Of a stretch of 64,000 nucleotides of DNA, positions 26,436 to 37,430 are shown piece after piece. Both the position numbers and the translations under genes were made by a program. The DNA is from Propionibacteriaceae bacterium (GTDB taxonomy: Bacteria; Actinomycetota; Actinomycetes; Propionibacteriales; Propionibacteriaceae). The notes below the pieces were generated by a model. That model worked only from the letters and a program-made list of their open reading frames with translations, had not been told where the DNA came from and searched no databases. The stretch spans positions 62,001 to 126,000 of the forward strand of contig JAITVK010000007.1 of the NCBI GenBank assembly GCA_031285845.1. The letters are read 5' to 3'. The number at the start of each line of letters is the position of its first letter. Position 1 is the stretch's first letter.

Positions 26436-29174
26436 TCATCCAGAAACTTGTGGGGTGGCGTTCGGGGCTCCAAAGCGGTCGACCGGCGTGAACTTTTCGA
26501 CCGGGCCCCAGGTGATGGGCAGAGTCAGGGCCATCCGGCCCGCATCGGGTCCCACACCGATGGTGTACGTCCCCGCGGGCAACACCCAACCCGCCAGACG
26601 GTGATCACCGCCGAGACGCCAGACTTCGAACACCCGGCGCGGCAACTGAATCGTGGCACTGACTGTCTGCCCAGGCTCAGCGTCAAGGCGGGCGTACCCG
26701 CCCAGCCAGATCACTGGACGGTCGGGATCGGTGGCGCCGGGATCGCCCGCCTCGTCCCGAATCGGGGCACTCACGTACGCCTGCGCGACCGTGCTGGCCC
26801 GACGAGCCCCGGTGTTGGTCGCACGAACGATGATCCTCACCCCGGACTCGGTGTGGTCCGCCACGTCGACGGAGTCGAAAGTCCACGAGCTCCAGCCGAG
26901 TCCGAAACCGAAGGGACGGGCCGGTTTGCGTCCAGCACGAGCCCATCCGCGATAACCGACGTGGACCCCTTCGTCGTAGTGCACCACCGAGTCGGCGTCA
27001 GGCAGCCCGGTGGGCACTGGAGCGTGCTCTTGAGCGTCGGGAAGAGTCCATGGCAGGCGTCCTTGAGGCTCGGTCACCCCGGTGAGGATGTCAGCCAGCG
27101 CCAGTCCGGCGTCTTGGCCGGGGAACCAGAACCACACCACCGTACGGGCGCGATCCAGCCACGGCATCACCACCGGAGCGCCAGCGTTGACCACGATGAT
27201 GGCGTCGCGACGACGATCCAATACCGCGTTCACCAGGTCGTCTTGACGCCCGGGCAACGCCAAATCGACGCGATCCCACCCCTCGGACTCGGTCTCCTCG
27301 TTGGTCCCCACCACGATGATCGCCAGATCGGCGGCGCAGGCGATCTCGACCGCCTCGGCGATCGTCTGATCCTCGCTCGGCCCGGGCACGCGATGGTAGA
27401 GACCGGCTCTCGCGCGCGGTCCCCACTGCGTCGGAATGCACTGGACCTCAGCCTCGACCCGAACCACACGGGGCGTCTGAACAGTCACCGCGCCGCCAAC
27501 AGCCGGTGGCACGTTGAAGGACGAGTTGATCATCACCTCGCCGCCGACCTCGTGACTGGATTGGCTGACGACCCGCTGGTCGATCATCACCTGGTGACGC
27601 CCGACAGTCCCCACGCCCAGCCAATGCTCGCCAGGCTCATTCAGCCAGACGTCGGCCACCAGGTGGACGCTGGCGCATTGAGCAGGCAACTCATCACCGA
27701 ACGCTCCGTTCCATTGATCGAACCATTGCCCATTCAGAACCTGCTCGTTCTCATCCAGAAACTCGACCCACACACCCTGGCTCGGCCGCTGGTCGTCTGG
27801 GGACGTCTGCGCGCAGGAACTGGCGAAGCGATCGACGCCAACCCCATCGGCGGCGGGCTGACCTTCGTCACCGGTGGAGTCTGGATCGACGAGACGCCGA
27901 GTTCGTGCCAAGTCGAGTTCCGGCGGATTCAGTCTGGTCGACACCGCCTCGGCCACCGTGACCGTCGCCTGTGGGAAGCCAAGACGCAGGCCCTCTTCCA
28001 GACTGACCGGATGATCGATCGTGACGGAGGCCGAACCTCCGCCCAACAAGCGAGTCTGCGTCGCATTGGGCCCGATCAGCGCCACTGAGGTGACCGCTGC
28101 GGGATTGGCCACCGGCAAGGCGTCATCCTGATTGGTCAGAACGACGGCCGCCCTCGCGGCCAACTCGCGTGGCAGACCTGGGTCCACTGGGCGATCGGCG
28201 GCATGTCGGCGCGAGGTCGCCCCCACGTGATCCAGCGAGGTCGGCTGACCCACCGCCATCAGCGGGTCGCCCTGGCGTGGACGATCGACCTTGCCGACCA
28301 TCTGCGCCAACCAAGCCAGGCGGGCGACCTTGTCATTGATCACCACCTCGGGCACATCTCCGTCGCGGACCACCTGAGTCAAGCGCCCGTCCGACCATGG
28401 GCTGACCGGCCCGGGCATCACGAGATCCAGGCCCCCCAACGCCGGAGGAATCGTGTCGCGCACCGCCGTCCAGTCGGAGATGACCGGGCCGGGGAATCCC
28501 CACTCCCGCTTCAGAATGTCCACCAGCAGGTAGTGATGGGCGACCATCGACTCAGCCAGCCCGCCAGCCTCAGTTCGGTTGTACGACGCCATCACGGCCC
28601 ACACCCCGGCTCGTACGGCCTGCTCGAACGGAGCCAGATAGACTTCGCGCAGCGTGGCCTCGTCGATCTTCGACAGGTACCACGTTCGATCCGTCTCGAC
28701 CTCGTTGCCGACGAAGTGCTTGACGCACATGCCGACACCATGAGCCTGACAGGCCTTGATGAGCGCGGCGGCGAGGTTGCCGCTCAACAGCGGATCCTCC
28801 GACAGGCATTCGAAGTGACGCCCGCCGATCGGGGTTCGCTGCAGGTTGACCACTGGCGCCAAGACGACGTCGACGCCGTGAACCTTGGCCTGATCGGCGA
28901 ACCAGACCCCGACCCTGGCCGCCAGTTCGTCGTCCCAGCAGGCGGCCAACGCGGTCGGAGACGGCAAACATTGCGACGTCGACTCAGGATCCTCGCCGGT
29001 TCCCCTGACACCGACCGGCCCGTCACTGAACACAATCTCCCCAACTCCAAGCGCAGGCAGCGGCCAGGTCTGCCATGCCGTACGTCCGGTGAGGATCTGT
29101 GTCTTCTCGTCAAGACCGACTCGACCCACCATCAGTCGTTCAGGACCATGTGCGATCATTCGTGTCCCTGTCAT
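26436..29174 (-). CDS. Glycoside hydrolase family 3 beta-glycosidase
   Basis: Cytoplasmic (no signal peptide) GH3 enzyme of 912 residues. The barrel domain has the KHF motif (152-154) and the nucleophile Asp234 in VISDWTAV. The second domain follows, interrupted by a PA14-like beta insert (about 465-560, WFDQWNGAF and EPGEHWLGVGTVG). The C-terminal fibronectin-III-like domain has GFGLGWSSWTF. The preceding promoter carries a palindromic operator. ATG 29174 lacks a clear ribosome binding site; ATG 29159 has AGGGA five bases upstream and is an alternative. It probably hydrolyses sugars taken up by the adjacent importer. Confidence 0.95.
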   Translation of the reverse strand: MTGTRMIAHGPERLMVGRVGLDEKTQILTGRTAWQTWPLPALGVGEIVFSDGPVGVRGTGEDPESTSQCLPSPTALAACWDDELAARVGVWFADQAKVHGVDVVLAPVVNLQRTPIGGRHFECLSEDPLLSGNLAAALIKACQAHGVGMCVKHFVGNEVETDRTWYLSKIDEATLREVYLAPFEQAVRAGVWAVMASYNRTEAGGLAESMVAHHYLLVDILKREWGFPGPVISDWTAVRDTIPPALGGLDLVMPGPVSPWSDGRLTQVVRDGDVPEVVINDKVARLAWLAQMVGKVDRPRQGDPLMAVGQPTSLDHVGATSRRHAADRPVDPGLPRELAARAAVVLTNQDDALPVANPAAVTSVALIGPNATQTRLLGGGSASVTIDHPVSLEEGLRLGFPQATVTVAEAVSTRLNPPELDLARTRRLVDPDSTGDEGQPAADGVGVDRFASSCAQTSPDDQRPSQGVWVEFLDENEQVLNGQWFDQWNGAFGDELPAQCASVHLVADVWLNEPGEHWLGVGTVGRHQVMIDQRVVSQSSHEVGGEVMINSSFNVPPAVGGAVTVQTPRVVRVEAEVQCIPTQWGPRARAGLYHRVPGPSEDQTIAEAVEIACAADLAIIVVGTNEETESEGWDRVDLALPGRQDDLVNAVLDRRRDAIIVVNAGAPVVMPWLDRARTVVWFWFPGQDAGLALADILTGVTEPQGRLPWTLPDAQEHAPVPTGLPDADSVVHYDEGVHVGYRGWARAGRKPARPFGFGLGWSSWTFDSVDVADHTESGVRIIVRATNTGARRASTVAQAYVSAPIRDEAGDPGATDPDRPVIWLGGYARLDAEPGQTVSATIQLPRRVFEVWRLGGDHRLAGWVLPAGTYTIGVGPDAGRMALTLPITWGPVEKFTPVDRFGAPNATPQVSG

Positions 29175-29262
29175 TCGCTAGTTTTTCACGCGAGGCTGAT
29201 CGAGGCCGGTGTCCTGTGAGACAGACACTGTCTCCGCCCGATTCAACGTTCGACGTGCCTTC

Positions 29263-29292
29263 ATCATAGGACACTTACTGACTCATCGGTAA
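29263..29292 (-). promoter_or_regulatory. Promoter of the GH3/importer operon
   Basis: On the minus strand, -10 TATGAT (29268-29263) and -35 TTACCG (29292-29287) with 18-bp spacing. The predicted transcript start near 29256 leaves about an 80-base leader. Confidence 0.6.
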
Positions 29293-29294
29293 GT
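29273..29294 (-). promoter_or_regulatory. Palindromic operator over the GH3 promoter
   Basis: ACTTACTGA-N4-TCGGTAAGT, eight of nine arm positions paired. It covers the -35 and spacer of the GH3 promoter, so a bound dimer would repress. Size and form fit a TetR-family site; the regulator at 19699 is the nearest candidate. Confidence 0.55.
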
Positions 29295-29371
29295 AAATCG
29301 AGTCACGGTTTGATAACAATCATTGGCCAGACCGATCCGGGCGTGCGACCAGACCTGCCGACCGGCCTCGT

Positions 29372-29398
29372 CTAGCACTCGGCTTGTGTGAGTGCTAA
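29372..29398 (+). promoter_or_regulatory. CIRCE element 1 (HrcA operator)
   Basis: CTAGCACTC-N9-GAGTGCTAA, one base from the consensus TTAGCACTC-N9-GAGTGCTAA. A promoter TTGTGT-N18-TAGATT (-10 at 29408-29413) sits across and just after it. Confidence 0.93.
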
Positions 29399-29418
29399 CC
29401 GTAGGTGTAGATTCGTGT

Positions 29419-29445
29419 TTAGCACTCTCCCCATGAGTGTGCTAA
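29419..29445 (+). promoter_or_regulatory. CIRCE element 2 (HrcA operator)
   Basis: TTAGCACTC-N9-GTGTGCTAA, one mismatch from consensus, 20 bp after the first. The hrcA gene is not in this window. Confidence 0.9.
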
Positions 29446-29525
29446 CCCGATGGCCCCGCGACGACATCGGGAGATCAGACGAAACATAGTGGCCACGGCC
29501 ACACGTAAAGGAAAGGGGTCTTGAC

Positions 29526-29822
29526 GTGGCAACCACGATCAAGCCGCTCGAGGACAGGGTCCTCGTTCTGCCATTGGAGGCCGAGCAGACGACTGCTTCT
29601 GGCCTGGTCATCCCAGACACCGCCAAGGAGAAGCCTCAGGAGGGCAAGGTCGTCGCAACCGGTCCCGGTCGGACCGACGACAACGGCAAGCGCATCCCGA
29701 TGGATGTGGCCGAAGGTGACATCGTCATCTTCTCCAAGTACGGCGGCACGGAAGTCAAGTACGACGGCAACGAGTACCTGCTGCTCAACGCGCGCGACAT
29801 CCTCGCCAAAGTCACAAAGTAA
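29526..29822 (+). CDS. groES: Co-chaperonin GroES
   Basis: Lid of the GroEL chamber, normal length (98 residues). Conserved segments are [27 protein letters not shown] (with the mobile loop), [11 protein letters not shown] and [28 protein letters not shown]. The start is a GTG with AGGGG upstream. Two CIRCE elements predict HrcA control. It is 13 bp upstream of groEL. Confidence 0.98.
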   Translation: MATTIKPLEDRVLVLPLEAEQTTASGLVIPDTAKEKPQEGKVVATGPGRTDDNGKRIPMDVAEGDIVIFSKYGGTEVKYDGNEYLLLNARDILAKVTK

Positions 29823-29832
29823 GGACCGGTAG

Positions 29833-31434
<1,602 letters not shown>

Positions 31435-31454
31435 TCGACTGATCACCAGACATC

Positions 31455-31486
31455 ACAGGGGTCGGGCGGAAACGCCTGGCCCCTGT
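31455..31486 (+). terminator. Terminator after groEL
   Basis: ACAGGGG...CCCCTGT outer stem with an inner GGCG-GAAA-CGCC stem, 20 bp after the groEL stop, followed by TGTCGTTCT. Confidence 0.75.
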
Positions 31487-31710
31487 TGTCGTTCTGGCGC
31501 GATCCCGTCAGTGTCCCAGGGAAGGGTTCCGGCAAACGGCCGACCTCTGCTGTCAACCCCCTAGAATCCGGCTGGTTCGGAGTCGGGCTGTCTTCTTGAG
31601 GCGTCCGGTTGAGGCGCGACAGCGCCTGGCCCGTTGTCGTCAGTTCCCCGCTGGCCTTCCATCGGTGGATCCACACGAGCCTGGTCCGTGAGACTCGCAC
31701 ACGAAACAGA

Positions 31711-34290
31711 TCAGGCAGCCAGCACGGTGTCTGTGCTGCGAGCCAGCGCTCGGCGAGAGAAGACCGCGCTGGCCACGATGGCGACCACCAGCGCGACGAC
31801 GAACACCCCGACCAGCCACAGCCAGGGGATCATGATCGGTCCCATGCCCCATTGAACGAGGCTGGCTTGGACCCAGACCACCACACCAACACCAATCGCG
31901 ATGCCGAGCACTGAGCCGACGGCGGCGGTGATCGCCGCCTCCAGGACCAAGACCCGACGAGTCTGAGACGGTGTGACACCCATGACAGACACCAAGCCGA
32001 GCAGGCGGCGTCGGCTGGGCGTCGAGGCGCTGACCGCGTGCGCGGTGGCCAATGCCGTGAGCAGGGCAGTGAGCACGATCATCAGATAGGCCGCCATCCA
32101 CCCCGCGCTCGCCTGTGACGTCGTCGACGAGATCAGCTGGTCTCTCGTCAAAACCTCAATCGAGCCGTACGGAGCCACCGTGTCGACCAGCGCGTCATGC
32201 ACCACCTGCTTGTCCACACCCGTGGCAGCGGTGACGAACACCATCGTGGCAGGCATCATCTGAGACCGCGCACTGTTCGGCACCTGGTCGGTCAGCCATG
32301 TGGCGGGCACCATGACGTCGCGGAAGATCGCGGTCCGTACGATCAAACCAACCGGAAGGTTGGTCGTCATGCTGAACGGAGTCCCCGGGGCCACCACGAA
32401 GCCAAGTTGGTCGCCGATCTTCAGCCCATGAGCTTTGGCGAACGACTCCGACACCGCAGCGCCAGTCGCGAAAGCTTCAGGCGTGCCCTCGGTGATCGCG
32501 GAGTCCGTCAGGGAGACGAAAGTCTCAGCTGGTCCGAACATCACCGTCGCGGGCGTGGGATGACTGGCGTCCGCTCCGTCCAACAGCACTTGAGCCGGAG
32601 CTTGACCGTACGTCGAATAGGTGATGTCCGTGACACGCGAGTTCACGACGCCGACCACCGAATCTGAGATGACCCCTGACGACGTCGTCGGGCGCAGAAC
32701 ATAGTCGGCGACCATACCCTTCTCAACTGTGTTCGCTCCCCCGGCCCCCGCTGACGACGCGAACACCAAACAGGCGCTGGTCACCGCTGCGCACACCAGG
32801 AACACCCCGGCCAGATTGGCAGTCTTGCGCCGGTGAGTCACGATCTCGGCTTTGGCCAGTCGTGGCGCGACAGGGCTGAACGGCCGCAGTCCCGCGGCGA
32901 CCGCCGAAGCCAGCGGTGCCACCAGCACAGGAGCGAGCCCGACAATTCCTGCCAGGATCAGGATGACACCCGCGCCGACGTACCACCCGACGAAAGCTTT
33001 CAAGCCCCAAATCACACCGGCCACCCCGACCACGAGGAACACCACACCGCAGACCAGTCGAGCCGCGCCGAAGCCGGTCGAGCGTTCTTGGGGGCGCACA
33101 TCAGTCGGGGCAGTCTTCGCGATGACCCGCCAGCCGGCGAGCCATGTGGCCACCACAGCCAGGCAGACACCCACGACCAGGCTGACCACGATGCCGATCC
33201 AGGGCAGTCCCCAGCCCAGGCTCAACCCAGAACGAGCCAAAATCGCTCGAACGCCGGTGGCCAGACCGAATCCGACAATCAGCCCGATCACTGAACCGAT
33301 CAAGCCGACCACGACAGAGTTCTTCACCATGGATGACAACATCTGACCGTTCGAGGCTCCGAGCGCCTTGACCATGCCCAGTTGACGAGATTGACCGCGC
33401 AAGGTGGTGGACACCATGTTGATCAGGGCGAAACCGGCGACGACCACACTAGCCAGAGCCAGCACCGCCAAGACCAGGTTGACCGGTGACAACGACTGTT
33501 CGACCCGTTCTTCAGCCTGCGAGCCGACCACGGAGCCGAGCACCGCCTCTGCATTCGGATCCGAACCCTGATTGGCCGCGACTTCAAGCTCAGGAGCGAT
33601 GACGTCGCGCAACTGGGTCGGACTGGTCCCGGCCTGGGCTTTCACCGCGAGGAAAGACACCGTGTTCGGCGGCACAAACAGCGCACGAGCGGCGGTCGGA
33701 TTCAAGATGACGACGACCGCACCACCCATCGAGGATCCATACGACACGATTCCCACGACCTTGGCGTCGTCGAGAGTCGTCCCGTTGAAAATCACCTTCG
33801 TCGAATCGCCGACTGACAAGCCGGCGGCCTTGGCCGTCGACTCTTCGAGGGCCACATCGGAGATGTTCTCGGTCGGCAGCGCGCCGTCGATGACAGTCCC
33901 TGCGCCGGTCTGATCGACATCGGCTCCCAGAGCCACCGACGGAGCCAGCCCGGTCGAGACCGGCTCGCCATCGTGGCCGATCAACACCGTCGGCCCGACA
34001 TAGACTGGCATGACTGAGGCGACTTCAGGCAGGGCTTTGACTGTTCCGGTCACCGAGGACGCCAGATAGGTCTGCTGGGCGCTGCTCTTCAGCAACAGGT
34101 CCGCCACCGAACCGCCCTTGGACTGAATATAGACGTCGGCGTTGACCATGCCGCTGATCACCGACTGCAAAGTCGCAGAGGCCGACGCGCGCAGAAAAAA
34201 CATTCCCGACACGAAGGCCACGGACAGCGCGACAGCCAGGACACAGGCGATGAAGCCGCTGCCCCGCCCGCGCGGTCCTATCCCTTTCAT
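31711..34290 (-). CDS. FtsX-family ABC transporter permease (two FtsX halves)
   Basis: Membrane protein of 859 residues. It has an N-terminal helix (FIACVLAVALSVAFVSGMFFL), a large outer domain, a three-helix FtsX core (LVLAVLALASVVVAGFALI, VVVGLIGSVIGLIVGFGLA, IVVSLVVGVCLAVVATWLA), another helix group, a second outer domain and a final three-helix core ending near the C-terminus. This is the duplicated MacB/LolC-like plan of bacteriocin- or lipid-handling exporters. It overlaps the ATPase gene by four bases. Substrate unknown. Confidence 0.92.
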   Translation of the reverse strand: MKGIGPRGRGSGFIACVLAVALSVAFVSGMFFLRASASATLQSVISGMVNADVYIQSKGGSVADLLLKSSAQQTYLASSVTGTVKALPEVASVMPVYVGPTVLIGHDGEPVSTGLAPSVALGADVDQTGAGTVIDGALPTENISDVALEESTAKAAGLSVGDSTKVIFNGTTLDDAKVVGIVSYGSSMGGAVVVILNPTAARALFVPPNTVSFLAVKAQAGTSPTQLRDVIAPELEVAANQGSDPNAEAVLGSVVGSQAEERVEQSLSPVNLVLAVLALASVVVAGFALINMVSTTLRGQSRQLGMVKALGASNGQMLSSMVKNSVVVGLIGSVIGLIVGFGLATGVRAILARSGLSLGWGLPWIGIVVSLVVGVCLAVVATWLAGWRVIAKTAPTDVRPQERSTGFGAARLVCGVVFLVVGVAGVIWGLKAFVGWYVGAGVILILAGIVGLAPVLVAPLASAVAAGLRPFSPVAPRLAKAEIVTHRRKTANLAGVFLVCAAVTSACLVFASSAGAGGANTVEKGMVADYVLRPTTSSGVISDSVVGVVNSRVTDITYSTYGQAPAQVLLDGADASHPTPATVMFGPAETFVSLTDSAITEGTPEAFATGAAVSESFAKAHGLKIGDQLGFVVAPGTPFSMTTNLPVGLIVRTAIFRDVMVPATWLTDQVPNSARSQMMPATMVFVTAATGVDKQVVHDALVDTVAPYGSIEVLTRDQLISSTTSQASAGWMAAYLMIVLTALLTALATAHAVSASTPSRRRLLGLVSVMGVTPSQTRRVLVLEAAITAAVGSVLGIAIGVGVVVWVQASLVQWGMGPIMIPWLWLVGVFVVALVVAIVASAVFSRRALARSTDTVLAA

Positions 34291-36278
34291 GCGCCCGCCC
34301 TCGCGCCAACCAGCGAGCGAACGACACTCAAGACCTTGTCGACGCTCGGGTCTATGATCTGATCGACGGCCACCCCGTCAGACAGGAAGATCGTACGATC
34401 ACCGCGCGCGGCCAGCGACGGATCGGCGGTGGCCATGACCACGGTCTGGTTGAGCATCCGAGTGGCTTTGAGGAGCAACTGGGTGAACTGGAATGCCTGA
34501 GCCGAATCCAACTGCGCGCACGGCTCGTCGGCGAAGACGGCGACGGGCTTGGTGATGATCGCTCGGGCGCACGCCACGGCCTGCTGTTGGAGCGGCGACA
34601 ATTGCGCTGGGCGCTGGCTCAAAACATCGGCCAGACCCAAGGCGTCCACGACTTGGTCGAACCAGGCCTCGTCCGCCTTCTCCTTCTTGATATCCGAAGC
34701 CAACTGGATGTTTTGTGCGACTGTCAGACCATCGAGCAGGGTCGGAGCACTGAAAATGAACCCGACCTGCGAGCGTCTGAACTCCGCCAGTTCTTTGGCG
34801 TTCATCGACGACACGGTGTGACCAGCCACGGTGACCACTCCGGAGGTGGGGGTCTCCAGTCCTGCCATGCAATGCAGCAGCGTCGACTTTCCGGCGCCAG
34901 CCGGACCAAGGATCACCGTCAATCCGCCCTGCGTGAAACCCAGGTCGACACCGCGTAGCGCCTCCACCTGGGTGGCGCCGTCGCCGTACACCTTCGTCAC
35001 CTGGCGCAGGGCGACCACCTCGGAGCCGCTGGGTGTGTGAGCCATCGCGGGCGCGACCGGTCGGGGCCGGGTCGGCGCCGGCTTGGTCGCTGGCGGCTCC
35101 ATCTCCGGTCGAGACGTCGGCCGGGGCTTCGCCAAGGCCGGTTGGGTCACCGGGGCCGCGCTGGCCTCGGGCTCTCGGCGTCGAGTCGTCTGAGTCGGCA
35201 GGGCCTGCTCGGCGACGGCCTCGACCACTTCAGCGGCGATGCCTTGCTCGGGAATGAACAGAGACTCGTCGATCAGATCGACCTGTTCGACCGGGGCAGG
35301 CGTGGGCGCGGCGGGTTGAATCGTCGGACGCGACGGCCTCGCAGTGGGTTGAGGTGTGACGACCCGGCTGGGCTCACGACCGGGCTCGGCTGCGGATCGC
35401 GGTCGTGACGGCGCCGGACGCGCTGTGGCCGATGCGGGCCGAGACGGCGTGGTCGTATGCTCGGCCGGCACGCGGGTCGCCACCGTCAGATCGGGTTGAG
35501 GCTCAGCGGCGGGGCGAGTCGACGCCACTCGCGGTGTCCTGGTCGCACCAGTCGCCGGACGTTGGACAGGTTCAGTGGCAGCACTTGAGGCGGCCTCGCC
35601 GCCACCGGCGCGACGGCTGGCCAGATCACGACGCAAAGCCGCGATCCGATCATCGGCGCTGGTTGGACGAGACACCGATGCAGGACGCGACGAGGACTCA
35701 CTCGTACGAGGCGCTCCACCGGCGTCACCGGAAGCAGGCTGGGAGGGCGTACGACCAGGTGATGAGGTCGAGGTCGACGGGCCTTCGCGGAAGAAACGTG
35801 ATGGAGCGGCGGGTTGGGCGCCACTGGACTGTTCGGCGTTGCGAGCGGCCGCTCGGGCTGCCAAATCGCGGCGCAACTGAGCGATGCGACTTTGGGCGTC
35901 CAACGGAGCGTCGTCGGCCGGCGGGGGTGTGGCGGCCTCTGGTTGCAGTCGGCTGGTCAACCTCGATCGAGATGTCGACGCCGGTTCGGCCGGCGTCGGG
36001 GCGGGTTCGGCCGGATCCGACTCAGCCGCCAATTGATCGCGTAGATCGGAGAAGCTGTTGCGGCCAGTGAGGATCTTCTCTTCGAACGGATCCGGCGGAC
36101 GACGCAGGATCTCGTCCTCACCGAAGATGGCGGCCAGCTCGGCTTCCAGCTGTCCGGAGGGCTCGGAAGCCCCACTTCGGGTCGCGCCAGGACGCCTCAC
36201 ACCAGAGGTCCCGTCTCTTCCGTCACTGCCTCGACTGCCACGAGGGCTCGAAGGAAATCTTTGAGGTTGCTCACTCAC
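34287..36278 (-). CDS. ABC ATPase with long disordered N-terminal region and degenerate motifs
   Basis: The 663 residues have residues 1-416 rich in Ser, Pro, Arg and Ala, holding two copies of the helix RIAxLRRDLAxR (131-142 and 211-222). The ABC domain is at 417-663. Walker A GPAGAGKST (458-466) and Walker B VFADEP (581-586) are intact. The Q-loop reads FIFSAPTLL (Ser for Gln), the signature LSPLQQQ replaces LSGGQ, and the switch region ATADP has Ala for His. Start is GTG 36278, six bases after a possible -10 CAGAAT. It pairs with the FtsX-type permease (ATGA overlap). It is possibly a regulatory rather than a fast ATPase. Confidence 0.9.
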   Translation of the reverse strand: MSEQPQRFPSSPRGSRGSDGRDGTSGVRRPGATRSGASEPSGQLEAELAAIFGEDEILRRPPDPFEEKILTGRNSFSDLRDQLAAESDPAEPAPTPAEPASTSRSRLTSRLQPEAATPPPADDAPLDAQSRIAQLRRDLAARAAARNAEQSSGAQPAAPSRFFREGPSTSTSSPGRTPSQPASGDAGGAPRTSESSSRPASVSRPTSADDRIAALRRDLASRRAGGGEAASSAATEPVQRPATGATRTPRVASTRPAAEPQPDLTVATRVPAEHTTTPSRPASATARPAPSRPRSAAEPGREPSRVVTPQPTARPSRPTIQPAAPTPAPVEQVDLIDESLFIPEQGIAAEVVEAVAEQALPTQTTRRREPEASAAPVTQPALAKPRPTSRPEMEPPATKPAPTRPRPVAPAMAHTPSGSEVVALRQVTKVYGDGATQVEALRGVDLGFTQGGLTVILGPAGAGKSTLLHCMAGLETPTSGVVTVAGHTVSSMNAKELAEFRRSQVGFIFSAPTLLDGLTVAQNIQLASDIKKEKADEAWFDQVVDALGLADVLSQRPAQLSPLQQQAVACARAIITKPVAVFADEPCAQLDSAQAFQFTQLLLKATRMLNQTVVMATADPSLAARGDRTIFLSDGVAVDQIIDPSVDKVLSVVRSLVGARAGA

Positions 36279-36448
36279 ACGCCCATTCTGTCACGGGAAA
36301 CCAGGTTCCCAAAACAGAAACGCTTTACCGAGGTGCTGCCTCGATGGTTGATGCCACACGCCTGGGGTGAAAACTATCCTTTCCATCGAAGGAGGTGGAT
36401 CGAGTCAGCGACAGTCACGAATCGGCGCGGCCGGGGCACAGCACGATC

Positions 36449-37366
36449 TCAACTCGGAATCGGCACTTCGACGTCGAAGTCATTGTATGCGCGCGGATCC
36501 TCCTTGGGCTCGACATGGATCTGCATGCTGATCCCCGGATAGCTTCGATCCACCGTCTGCTCGACATCTTCCATCAGGTCGTGGCTGCGCCGTACGGTCC
36601 AATCGCCAGGGACGAGCATGTCGACCACGGCGAACCGCCCGCTGCCCGCTAGCCGGGTTCGCAACCCGTGGAAGGTCACATCTGCGTTGGTGAAACCGGC
36701 CAGAATCGAGGCGATCGCCGTGTTCTCCTCAGCAGGCAAGGTGGAATCCATCAGGCCCTGAGTCGAGTCCTTGATCAGTTTGACCCCAGTCACGATGATG
36801 TTCACTCCCACCAGCAAGGCGATGATCGGATCAAGTGGCTCCCACTTCGTGGCCCAGACCAGCAGAACACCGACCACCACCCCGACACTGGTGACAACGT
36901 CGGTCCACAGATGTTTGCCATCAGCCACCAGAGTCGGCGAACGGTACTTCTTCCCGGCTCGAATCAGGATCACACCGACCACACCGTTGACCACAGCCGC
37001 GCCGGTGGAGATGACCGCACCAATCGACACCGACTCCAACGGCTGAGGATGAAGTAGCCGTTCGACCGCGGAGATGATGATCAGAACGGCGGCGACGAAG
37101 ATCAGGAATCCCTCCACAGCGGCAGAGAAGTACTCCGCCTTGTCATGACCAAAGTGATGGCTCCGATCCGGCGGACGTGCCGCCACGGCCAACATGGCGA
37201 GGGCAAGAATGGCCGCCGCGAGATTGACGACCGATTCGGCGGCGTCAGACAACAGGCCAACAGATCCGGTGATCCGCCACGCCACGGTCTTCATCGCGAT
37301 GGTCACCACAGCGGCGCCGATGGATAGCCACGCGAACTTCGTCAAGTTCGGTCGATTCTGAGGCAT
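36449..37366 (-). CDS. Cation diffusion facilitator family transporter
   Basis: Proton-coupled efflux of divalent metal (Zn, Fe, Mn or Cd class). The 305 residues have six helices, with the metal-site motif in helix II (LLSDAAESVVNLAAA) and HHFGHDKAEYFSAAVEG, the HxxxD of helix II/III loop, and HLWTDVVTSVGVVVG in helix V. A C-terminal cytoplasmic ferredoxin-like domain follows (HGLRTRLAGSGRFAVVDMLVPGDWTV). AAGGAGG is 14 bases before the ATG, which is long. Metal cannot be assigned by eye. Confidence 0.94.
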   Translation of the reverse strand: MPQNRPNLTKFAWLSIGAAVVTIAMKTVAWRITGSVGLLSDAAESVVNLAAAILALAMLAVAARPPDRSHHFGHDKAEYFSAAVEGFLIFVAAVLIIISAVERLLHPQPLESVSIGAVISTGAAVVNGVVGVILIRAGKKYRSPTLVADGKHLWTDVVTSVGVVVGVLLVWATKWEPLDPIIALLVGVNIIVTGVKLIKDSTQGLMDSTLPAEENTAIASILAGFTNADVTFHGLRTRLAGSGRFAVVDMLVPGDWTVRRSHDLMEDVEQTVDRSYPGISMQIHVEPKEDPRAYNDFDVEVPIPS

Positions 37367-37430
37367 TGGTCTAGTATGACCTCCTTTTCAGACCCGTACG
37401 ACGACCGTCCACGACTTCGCCGTTGTTAGA

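Noticed and set aside
31443..31700. 85-codon minus-strand frame between groEL and the FtsX-type permease
   Set aside because: No ribosome binding site, no recognisable features, and it overlaps the groEL terminator. The region also has a small AGGCGC-GACA-GCGCCT hairpin (31612-31627), too weak to call.
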